Shown piece after piece: positions 38,201-45,205 of a stretch of 64,000 nt of DNA. A model generated the notes under the pieces. The model was not told where the DNA came from, did not search any database, and saw nothing but the letters and a program-made list of their open reading frames with translations. The position numbers and the translations under genes were made by a program. The stretch lies in the NCBI GenBank assembly GCA_903847205.1, contig CAINDA010000026.1, forward strand, positions 51,473 to 115,472, in the 5' to 3' direction. Every line of letters starts with the position of its first letter. Position 1 is the first letter of the stretch. This DNA comes from an uncultured Bacteroidota bacterium. Its GTDB lineage: Bacteria > Bacteroidota > Bacteroidia > 2-12-FULL-35-15.

Positions 38201-38378
38201 TTAGCGCGAGTAGCAAAAACAGCAACTCAAACCACTTTGCATTATAAACGAAATGTTTTGCAGTAATGGTATCGTACTTATCTTCAATAAATGTACCCGC
38301 TCCCATTGCGACAGCAAGTATAACAAGCAAGACTATTGATATTTTGGAAGAGAAAAGAATGTCTAAAATGCGTTTCAT
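35208..38378 (-). CDS. ccsBA: Fused ResB/CcsA system II cytochrome c synthase
   Basis: 1056 aa. The N-terminal third has paired helices and a large periplasmic domain as in ResB/CcsB. The C-terminal half has the CcsA tryptophan-rich WWD loop ([21 protein letters not shown]) flanked by histidine-bearing helices. This is the Bacteroidota-type fusion that exports haem and ligates it to CXXCH cysteines. Its presence beside more than 30 haem-binding sites suggests a dedicated enzyme, perhaps one able to handle the CX3CH sites. Divergent from the second OB-fold gene. Confidence 0.93.
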   Translation of the reverse strand: [1056 protein letters not shown]

Positions 38379-38747
38379 AATTTTGTTTGTCTAAATAAAC
38401 ATCAATAATTTTTCTCAAAATTGAAGAAAATAACATTGCGAAAACATGTCAAAAATCATTTTTTGAATGATTTAATTACCTTTACTTTGCAATGAATACA
38501 AGGCTTTTGAGTGGTTAGCGCAGCTATAAATGTGCGAAAACGCAAACTTGGTTTACCAGAGTTTTATCTTATTTTAAAAGAAAATAAATTATTATCACGA
38601 GATGTTGAAAAGAATTTGCCTTGTACCTTCATTTTTTCAACATTTGATCATGGATTTTCTTTATAAACAGAGTAATGGTTTTGACAATTCCACTCTTCAA
38701 AATATTTATTTTTTTGCTTTAAATTAATTTCTGAAATACAAACTAAA
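38379..38747. other. Divergent promoter region between ccsBA and the second OB-fold gene
   Basis: 369 bp without an ORF. Contains a short inverted repeat (aatcattttttgaatgatt near 38455) and nothing else I can support. Must hold promoters for both genes. Confidence 0.35.
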
Positions 38748-39773
38748 ATGAAACTTATTATACCTGCCCTTCTTTCGCTATTATCAATTAACCCGTCGAA
38801 TCTTTGTTCTCAATCTTTGGCTGGTCATAAGCTATATGCCCACAAAGTTATTGTGGAAGAGATAGTTCAAACAAAAAACTATACGTATTTAAACGTTAAA
38901 GAATGTATTAAAGGGGCTGACTCAATTCAATGGATGGCTTTACCATTATTTGAACCTGTTGTAGGGGAAACCTATTATTTTGAAAATGGTTTGCCTATGG
39001 GAGAGTTTCAAAGCAAAGAATTGAATAGAACATTTAAACAAATTTTATTTTTGAGTGAAATCAGCAAAAGCCCTGAAATAGCAGAGAAAAATATGTTGAC
39101 AGGTTTACCAATTTCACCTCCAGATTCAGTTCAGAAAAACACTCCTCAGCCAATTGTGCATACTGTTGTAGTGAAGGAAGTTTTGCAAACAAGCGGATAT
39201 ACCTATCTGCGGGTTAAAGAAGGCAGAAAGGAAGAATGGCTTGCGGTAGTTAAAATAAGGGCAACGGTTGGTCAAACTTTCACATTCGATGATGCTGCTG
39301 AAATGTCAAATTTTACCAGCAAGGAATTAAAAAGAACGTTTAAAAATATTTACTTTTTGGCCAAGTTAAAGCCTGTCAGTAATTTTGATAACAAAGAATC
39401 TGAATTAAAGGATGTACATATTTCAGTTTCAAAATCGGATTCAAAAGAAGATAAAATTTATAAAAAAACACTTTCCGATACATTAAAAGTTGAAATTTCG
39501 ATAGCATCCTTATTGGAAAATAAAAAATTATATTCTGGAAAAAAAATAATTATTAAAGGAAAAGTTACAAAGTTCAGCGCTAGCATTATGAACAAAAATT
39601 GGATACATATTCAAGATGGAACTAGTTTTTCAGGAAAGAAAGACTTAACTATTACTTCTACTCAGGAAGTAAAAATAGGAGATAACATAAGAGCTGAAGG
39701 CACCATAACATTGGACAAAGACTTTGGTTCCGGCTATTTTTTTGACGTTATTATGGAAGACGCTGAGTTGTGA
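38748..39773 (+). CDS. Secreted protein with two internal repeats and an OB-fold (copy 2)
   Basis: 341 aa, paralogue of the OB-fold lipoprotein at 34098-35135: same repeat pairs (IVQTKNYTYLNVKE...FQSKELNRTFKQILF; VLQTSGYTYLRVKEGRKEEWLAVVKI) and a near-identical C-terminal domain (KIIIKGKVTKFSASIMNKNWIHIQDG, LDKDFGSGYFFDVIMEDAE). Unlike copy 1 it has a plain signal peptide (to CSQS) with no firm lipobox, so one copy may be anchored and the other soluble. Last gene of the cytochrome island. Confidence 0.75.
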   Translation: MKLIIPALLSLLSINPSNLCSQSLAGHKLYAHKVIVEEIVQTKNYTYLNVKECIKGADSIQWMALPLFEPVVGETYYFENGLPMGEFQSKELNRTFKQILFLSEISKSPEIAEKNMLTGLPISPPDSVQKNTPQPIVHTVVVKEVLQTSGYTYLRVKEGRKEEWLAVVKIRATVGQTFTFDDAAEMSNFTSKELKRTFKNIYFLAKLKPVSNFDNKESELKDVHISVSKSDSKEDKIYKKTLSDTLKVEISIASLLENKKLYSGKKIIIKGKVTKFSASIMNKNWIHIQDGTSFSGKKDLTITSTQEVKIGDNIRAEGTITLDKDFGSGYFFDVIMEDAEL

Positions 39774-39811
39774 GGCAAACACTGCTTTCATCACATTCTC
39801 TTCATATAACA

Positions 39812-40165
39812 CTATTTCCCGTTTTGATGAATTTCAAGAAAAATTCGGAAAACTTTTCGAAAGCAAAAGCCACCATCGAAGGCGATACTGTATTTTACCG
39901 CTTTCTTACCACTTTTATTGTCAATACCTTCTATAAGTTTACCAACAGTCTCACTAACCATTGTACTATCAACTCGTATCAGATTGTATTTTTCTCTTTC
40001 GGTCAATGAGTAAGACTCAGAAAACTGTTCGTAGATACATTCGTAAATCTGTTTAAAATAGTCGGAGTTTATCTTAGACAATCTTTCAGAAATGGAACTT
40101 CTGCAAATTTTTTCATCATAAAAGTAACTTGAACACTGAATCATTAAAGGTATCTTCCAGTGCAC
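39812..40165 (-). pseudogene. IS4-family transposase fragment
   Basis: 117 residues matching the N-terminal and first catalytic part of IS4-type DDE transposases (SISERLSKINSDYFKQIYE ... NLIRVDSTMVSE ... KYSIAFDG). The first catalytic Asp (VDS) is present but the later D and E regions are gone, and the frame then runs into unrelated sequence. A dead remnant marking the left edge of the accessory region. Confidence 0.8.
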
Positions 40166-40215
40166 GCTGACTCAGTTTTTCATTTTCCAAAATCCCATAC
40201 ATCACATTGACCATA

Positions 40216-40314
40216 TACTACCGTGCAATGGATACACGCAATCCAGCTATTTATGGCCCGGCTGCCGAAGACAGAGAAGACATGATAAAAGCCGCTTCAG
40301 CCAAACAAAATTAA
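40216..40314 (+). pseudogene. Orphan C-terminal coding tail cut off beside the IS remnant
   Basis: An open stretch ends in a stop at 40312-40314 and reads AMDTRNPAIYGPAAEDREDM followed by IKAASAKQN; no start or upstream part exists. It sits between the IS4 remnant and a strong terminator (40385-40423), so it looks like the 3' end of a host gene whose body was lost at the IS insertion. The parent family was not recognised. Confidence 0.4.
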
Positions 40315-40384
40315 TTTGTTTTTGTTTGTAATTGCGAAACGTTAACTAAGAAGTTTAAATTTCAAATTACTATTTCTTAAATTG

Positions 40385-40423
40385 AAAAGGAGCCTTTCAG
40401 AAAATTTCTGAAAGGCTCCTTTT
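40385..40423. terminator. Bidirectional hairpin terminator
   Basis: A near-perfect palindrome, AAAAGGAGCCTTTCAGAAA pairing with its complement across one central base, flanked by A and T runs on either side. It can stop transcription from the orphan tail on the plus strand and from phnA on the minus strand. Confidence 0.85.
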
Positions 40424-40467
40424 GCAATATTTCTCTAAATGGTTTTTCTGCGGATGCAAATAAAATC

Positions 40468-41025
40468 TTACCCCTTCTTCACAAACTTGGTAAGTATTAC
40501 AATCACCTGATCGTTTATTTTGCCTTCAATTTGTTCGGCATTATCATGCACGAGTTTAATTTTTTTCACAACCGTTCCTTTAGAAGCAGTAAAATTTGTT
40601 CCTTTTACATTAAGCGCCTGCGTAAGCACCACATTATCGCCTGTTTCTAGCACATTTCCAAAAGCATCTTTATGAACATCTTTAACTTCAAATGCACTTA
40701 ATGCCCATTGGATTGTGCTTTCGTCAAGATCCACAGAGCTGATCAGATCGCCGGCCCAAGCCTCTTTCTTGAATTGATTTAGAATCCTGAAACTCAATGC
40801 CTGCACACTTGCATAAGGGCTCCAGATGCTTCCTTCGAGACATCGCCAGTGAAAACCCGACTCTTTATCCTCCATTGCTTTCAAGCAGGTTTCGCAAATT
40901 GCAACCTGGTTTTCAATTAATTCATCATTTTTAGGACTTACTGTATATTCGACGGTGGCTGCTTCTGCGTTGCATAGTTCGCATAAATCCTGATTTCTGT
41001 TTTTTAATTCCTGGCTGATTGACAT
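40468..41025 (-). CDS. PhnA/YjdM-family zinc-ribbon protein
   Basis: 185 aa from the ATG giving MSISQELKNRNQDLCELC. The N-terminal zinc ribbon has CELCNAEAATVEY and CETC; the C-terminal SH3-like domain (VKDVHKDAFGNVLETGDNVVLTQALNVKG) is typical of PhnA. The name comes from a phosphonate operon, but the protein is not required for phosphonate use and its role is unknown. Likely a host gene left of the defence island. Confidence 0.88.
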   Translation of the reverse strand: MSISQELKNRNQDLCELCNAEAATVEYTVSPKNDELIENQVAICETCLKAMEDKESGFHWRCLEGSIWSPYASVQALSFRILNQFKKEAWAGDLISSVDLDESTIQWALSAFEVKDVHKDAFGNVLETGDNVVLTQALNVKGTNFTASKGTVVKKIKLVHDNAEQIEGKINDQVIVILTKFVKKG

Positions 41026-41154
41026 GTTGATGATTTTAATGTATGAATATAAGAATGATAAATAATTGAGTAAATAAACCACAGCTTTGCTGATAGATTC
41101 CAGTCAATCAATTTTAAGAATGATTTTGTACCAATGAAGTACCTGGTCTGAAAC

Positions 41155-41184
41155 AAAAAAGCCTTCCAGTTTCCTGAAAGGCTT
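41155..41184 (-). terminator. Terminator downstream of the retron operon
   Basis: Read on the minus strand: 11-bp stem AAGCCTTTCAG/CTGGAAGGCTT with one G-T pair, a GAAA tetraloop and a following T run. It lies about 245 bp after the HEPN-like gene, in the same direction. Confidence 0.8.
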
Positions 41185-41427
41185 GTCTTTGTGGGTGTGG
41201 AAGCAACCATGCCCGAATCGAACGAAATTATTAAGGATTTGGCTAAAATTCAGCATGTTAAGTTTTTGTAATTTTCTGTCCGTAAAATTAAACATAATAA
41301 TAAGGATTGGTCTTTTTAATGATGTTTAAATTTTCTTTATAAGTACCATTTAACAATTCATCTTCTGCATTAATCTGAGGGTCATACCAAATGAAGTATT
41401 GAATGGCTTGTATTTGATATTTTAATT
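41185..41427. other. Gap between the retron operon and its terminator
   Basis: About 240 bp with no ORF or tRNA. A stretch on the minus strand around 41205-41225 (ttcgattcgggcat) faintly recalls a tRNA T-arm but cannot fold into one. Confidence 0.3.
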
Positions 41428-42297
41428 TCAGACGTTCGCATTTACAATTATTTTTTGTTTAATAACTTCCGTTAAATTGGAGACAGATTTTCGAACAAGA
41501 GTAAAATTTCTATCTTTTAAAAATAATGGAATAGAAATTTCATTTTCAATTTCCCAATCTTCAGGGGTATTAGTGTAAAGTTGTTTTGTATCCCTATTTT
41601 TAAAATTGAATTCTTTTTTCCTTTTAAGTAACTGTTCATATTTTTCAAAAAGATTTTTGCTTTCACCAACTACTACAGAGCATCTATGCATTTCTTCATT
41701 CCTAACATTTCTGATATTGTGAAAAACTGTCGTTTCCTTTCGAGTGAAGTTTGTTGAACAAAATAGTTCCATTTTATGATATGTCGAAATGTCTCCAACA
41801 TTTTTCATTTTATCACTTCTAATAAATTTTATTTTAGGATTATTTTCAATAGCCTTTATTAAATCTTCTATAGAATTGGATTTAACGTGATAATAGAAAT
41901 TTAAAATTTCTTCTATTTGATAAAAAGCATTCACACAAAAAATATAAAATCTTTCAATATCAATTTTTAATGTTGTATCCAAAAAGGAATTTTCCATTCT
42001 CAAATTGTCAATCATCAGCTGTTTTTGAACTTTGCTATTTGTCACAAATGAGTAGTCAACCGAATATTCTCCCCTGATTTCTAAACTCTCTCTGATGGTT
42101 TTAGTGTCAATTTTTATTGGTGCTAAATCGTTTGATGAATAATCACTGTTAATTTGTTTATTTAGTTCAGACTGAGATAGTAAATCAAATTGTTTTTTAA
42201 GTTCAACAACAAAAGAATTACTTGCTCCAAGCTTTGCTTTTAGCTTGTCAATTTCTTGTTGAATTGACATCATAAATTTTATTTTTTGAGCATCCAT
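41428..42297 (-). CDS. HEPN-like protein, probable retron effector
   Basis: 289 aa. Residues 1-45 are coiled coil (SIQQEIDKLKAKLGASNSFVVELKKQF). Residues ~105-215 are all-helical and end in a HEPN-type R-x4-H motif, Arg199-His204 (RNVRNEEMHRCSV), the active site of HEPN ribonucleases. It starts 5 bp after the reverse transcriptase stop, so it is the obvious partner of the retron. By analogy to known retrons it would be a toxin held in check by RT-msDNA and released on infection. Matching to any numbered retron type is not possible by eye. Confidence 0.65.
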   Translation of the reverse strand: MDAQKIKFMMSIQQEIDKLKAKLGASNSFVVELKKQFDLLSQSELNKQINSDYSSNDLAPIKIDTKTIRESLEIRGEYSVDYSFVTNSKVQKQLMIDNLRMENSFLDTTLKIDIERFYIFCVNAFYQIEEILNFYYHVKSNSIEDLIKAIENNPKIKFIRSDKMKNVGDISTYHKMELFCSTNFTRKETTVFHNIRNVRNEEMHRCSVVVGESKNLFEKYEQLLKRKKEFNFKNRDTKQLYTNTPEDWEIENEISIPLFLKDRNFTLVRKSVSNLTEVIKQKIIVNANV

Positions 42298-42302
42298 TTC
42301 TG

Positions 42303-43547
42303 TTACGAATATTTTTTTATCGCATTTTCAATTCCTTCGTTTTTCCAAATGTTTAATACCGTCATTAAGTTAATTTCTGATTCCAGAATTTTATCTTCCT
42401 TGATTTTAGAGTTTACCGGTTCGCCGGTCACTCGTTCTGATAAATGATCAAAATCACTTTTAAATTTCAAAAACATTTCATCTTTAACGCCTCTAACCAT
42501 TCCTAAAAACAAAATTTTCCCATTTAGGTAGTTATAAAATTGTGGCGTTGAACCTCCATATCTTAAAAACCCTCTTTTGCCGGGAAACTGAATAAGAAAT
42601 TTTTGTTGAGTTGCTTGGGTATTAAATTTGTTCCAACACATTAACCAAAAGCGTATGTCTTTGATGAAAGTTCTGTCAACATTACTCTTTCTGTTTACTA
42701 TTATACCTGTTACTGATTGTCTTTCGCCAGCGTTTTGAAGCCTTTCTTTTTCAAAATTAATTTTGAATTTTTCTTGTACTTCAATAATGTCCACTAATAT
42801 TTTCTTGAAGCTATCATCAAAAACAGACTTGTTGGATGAAAATGTAATATCGTCTGCATACCTCGAATACGTGGCGTTTATACTTTTTGCTAACTTATAG
42901 AGTTTTTTATCCAGCCGTTGGCAAACTAAATTTGTTAATGTAGGTGATGTCGGAGCACCTTGAGGCAAACAACCATTGTCGCAGCAAAGGTTTGCAATCA
43001 GATAACCCAAATAACCTTTCCCCTTTTCTTCTGATGTTTTCTTTTTTTCTCGATTTGAGTTTATTTCATTTTCATCAGTCAAATTAAAAGGAGCTAAACC
43101 CAATACAGCTTTTATTCTTCTGAATTCTGTGCTTGGGAAAAAGTTTTTTAAATCGGTATTAAATACAAATTGTTTTCCGATATGTACTTTAGCATTATCC
43201 ACAATACTTTTTTGGGGAACAAACCCTGTTGCTGTAAAATGGGGTGTAAAAACTGCATTCAAAACTTCATTAATACATTTTTGAATCGTTTTCAATTTAT
43301 ATCGTGGTGCAGAAATTGGTCTTTCTCCACCGCTTTTCTTTTTTATTGTAAACTGCTTATATCGGTTGGCCGGTTTGAAAGCATAATAATTTAAGTGCTT
43401 GGCTTCAATTAGGATAATATTTTTTTTACTCCTTTTTGGAAACTTTAAAATATAAATCCAACTTAACAGTTGAGCTAAATCTTCAACTGTTTCAGTTTTC
43501 GCAAAGCGAATTTTTATTTCTTCTTTATGTACTGCTGTTAAACGCAT
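42303..43547 (-). CDS. Retron-type reverse transcriptase
   Basis: 414 aa. All RT landmarks are present: LPQGAPTSPTLTNLVC (motif 4), YADD at 230-233 (YSRYADDITFSS), and FNTDLKNFFPS (motif 3, first catalytic Asp). Two retron-specific marks are also seen: NAxxH at 118-122 (NAKVH) and the VTG triplet at 279-281 (SVTGIIVN). There is no maturase or HNH domain, which rejects a group II intron. Makes msDNA from the ncRNA encoded immediately upstream. Confidence 0.92.
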   Translation of the reverse strand: MRLTAVHKEEIKIRFAKTETVEDLAQLLSWIYILKFPKRSKKNIILIEAKHLNYYAFKPANRYKQFTIKKKSGGERPISAPRYKLKTIQKCINEVLNAVFTPHFTATGFVPQKSIVDNAKVHIGKQFVFNTDLKNFFPSTEFRRIKAVLGLAPFNLTDENEINSNREKKKTSEEKGKGYLGYLIANLCCDNGCLPQGAPTSPTLTNLVCQRLDKKLYKLAKSINATYSRYADDITFSSNKSVFDDSFKKILVDIIEVQEKFKINFEKERLQNAGERQSVTGIIVNRKSNVDRTFIKDIRFWLMCWNKFNTQATQQKFLIQFPGKRGFLRYGGSTPQFYNYLNGKILFLGMVRGVKDEMFLKFKSDFDHLSERVTGEPVNSKIKEDKILESEINLMTVLNIWKNEGIENAIKKYS

Positions 43548-43562
43548 GTTTTTTCTAAAAAA

Positions 43563-43795
43563 GAAGTGCCAACTAGATTTTCTTTATGGATGAAACCGTC
43601 ATAAATTAAACTGATGTCGTAATTCATTTATTCATATTTCATTATAATATATTAATTATTAACTTTTCGCGTCAATAACTAAATCGTCATTATAGTTCAA
43701 TGCTGAACAATGAAAACAACTACCATTTACACAGCCATTGCTGGCTGACATTGCAAATCGCAATGAATAATTCAAAATCATTTTGTTGGCACTTC
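43563..43795 (-). ncRNA. Retron msr-msd non-coding RNA
   Basis: The region just upstream of the RT start is bounded by a perfect 11-bp inverted repeat: GAAGTGCCAAC at 43795-43785 (a1, minus strand) and GTTGGCACTTC at 43573-43563 (a2). Inside, on the minus strand, three small hairpins follow a1: CATTGC/GCAATG, CAGCCA/TGGCTG with a GCAA loop, and GTTCA/TGAAC. This is the msr layout; an AT-rich stretch follows as the msd template. Position, orientation, length (233 nt) and the a1/a2 pair fit retron RNAs. The branching G and the exact msDNA end are not assigned. Confidence 0.8.
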
Positions 43796-43888
43796 AAGGA
43801 ACAAATTTAGTAGTTAGTTTATAAGTCTAATCATAAAGCTTAACCTTTCTCTAATTCAAAAAAATAAAAAGAGAGGTTTTGCATAAAA

Positions 43889-45052
43889 TTATTTTTGCGC
43901 GCATACTCTCATGTTTCCATGCGGTACATATTCTCCTTCCCAAACACCGGAGAGTAAATATAATTCGTAAAATAAAATCCATTCGAAAATCCACGGGATT
44001 GTATGCTCTGTAATGCTTGTTGTATCGTGCCATTTGGTATCTCCGGGATAAAACAAACAGAGAGAACCTTCCTTGTAAATATGAATATCTGCATTGGGTT
44101 TAATTGATGGATTTAATATGTAAACCTGAGGAAAGATACCTGAACGAAACTCAATACGGACTTCATAATCGTTAAAGCCACTAATTTTGAACACTCCTCT
44201 GCAAATTAAAGTATCATTTTCAATTTTGCATCTGAGAAATGAAAAGTTTTTTTCAATTTCTCTTTTTTGTAACAATGCGAAAGAAAAGGAGTTCGGCATC
44301 TTTTGTCCATTAAACTTTGTGTGCAAGCTGCCCCCATAAAATCTATGTGGTTTGCTTACAATTCCATTTGAATTTTTTTCAAGTGTACCGACTGAAGAAA
44401 CAGAAACATTTGAGGACTGCATTGCCTTTGCTAATTCTCTGATTTTTTCTTTCTCAATTTCGGCTTTTATCAAGCCGTCTCTCTCAGCAACATCCTTTGC
44501 AACAAACTTTCTTTGTTCAGCATCAAAAGTTGAAAGCAAATTTTCACGAAATTTTTCTTGCATCTCAAAACTTTGTACAACAAGTTTTTTTACCGCTTCA
44601 GGGTTTTCAAAATCAATTGTGTAATCCTTGGCAGTTAACCACCAAGCTTGGTAATCATGTGTAAGTGATTGAACCTCCTTACTTGCATATTCTTTGAAGT
44701 TCTCATAGTTATAATTTGCCCCATCTGTAAAATTGAATGAGCCGCCATACGCAACTTTGCCGTCAACAATTATAAACTTTGCGTGCATAAAACCCTTTAC
44801 GCCGGGAGCATTAGTTCCTGTTTTCAAAACGATTGCACCTTTACTTTGCAATTCTCTAATTGCTGAGTAACGCCAAACATTCAAAGCATCACAAGAAAGA
44901 AGTAACTCAACTTTTTTCTTTTGAGCTGTTTCTGCAAGTTTCCTGATTAATATTTCATCAGTAAGCCAAGACACTGCAATTTGAATGCTATTTTCAGCTT
45001 TGTCTAAAAGAGCAATTATTTGCTCGCGATTATTGTTGCGGATATTTTCCAT
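43889..45052 (-). CDS. PLD-type nuclease fused to a C-terminal E2-like domain
   Basis: 387 aa. Residues 1-140 are a phospholipase D-like domain with one HxKx4D motif (His90, Lys92, Asp97 in MHAKFIIVDGK, then YGGSFNFTDG), as in dimeric PLD nucleases. Residues 160-215 are helical. Residues ~255-387 look like the E2-type domain of type II-short CBASS: beta strands, FPQVYILNPS, then HIYKEGSLCLFYPGDTKWH with Cys332 in the place of the E2 cysteine, and IPWIFEWILFYELYLLSGVWEG. The E2 call is from pattern memory and is moderately sure. Divergent from a WYL regulator and preceded by its operator at 45100-45116. Confidence 0.7.
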   Translation of the reverse strand: MENIRNNNREQIIALLDKAENSIQIAVSWLTDEILIRKLAETAQKKKVELLLSCDALNVWRYSAIRELQSKGAIVLKTGTNAPGVKGFMHAKFIIVDGKVAYGGSFNFTDGANYNYENFKEYASKEVQSLTHDYQAWWLTAKDYTIDFENPEAVKKLVVQSFEMQEKFRENLLSTFDAEQRKFVAKDVAERDGLIKAEIEKEKIRELAKAMQSSNVSVSSVGTLEKNSNGIVSKPHRFYGGSLHTKFNGQKMPNSFSFALLQKREIEKNFSFLRCKIENDTLICRGVFKISGFNDYEVRIEFRSGIFPQVYILNPSIKPNADIHIYKEGSLCLFYPGDTKWHDTTSITEHTIPWIFEWILFYELYLLSGVWEGEYVPHGNMRVCAQK

Positions 45053-45099
45053 ATTTTGTTTTATATATTAATTTGATGATGCAAAGATGAAACCTGTTA

Positions 45100-45116
45100 G
45101 TTCAGTCTAACTGAAC
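45100..45116. promoter_or_regulatory. Operator O1, 17-bp palindrome upstream of the PLD-E2 gene
   Basis: GTTCAGT-CTA-ACTGAAC followed by TGATA. The two 7-bp arms match perfectly. It lies 47 bp before the PLD-E2 ATG. An identical-arm copy is at 45185-45201. Probable binding site of the WYL regulator. Confidence 0.75.
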
Positions 45117-45184
45117 TGATAAAATACAGTATTCTTTTATTTTCATTTTCTTATTTGATTACGCTACAAACTAACATTACATTT

Positions 45185-45201
45185 GTTCAGTCAAACTGAA
45201 C
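45185..45201. promoter_or_regulatory. Operator O2, 17-bp palindrome just before the WYL gene
   Basis: GTTCAGT-CAA-ACTGAAC followed by TGATA. Same arms as O1; centres are 85 bp (about eight helical turns) apart. It ends four bases before the WYL ATG, so occupancy should block the regulator's own expression. Confidence 0.75.
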
Positions 45202-45205
45202 TGAT

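Noticed and set aside
41200..41230. tRNA gene or att copy beside phnA
   Set aside because: A T-loop-like string is there but no stems pair, and it does not repeat the tRNA-Val 3' end.
42303..43547. Group II intron maturase or DGR reverse transcriptase
   Set aside because: No maturase X/HNH domain, no template/variable repeats; NAxxH, VTG and the framed ncRNA favour a retron.
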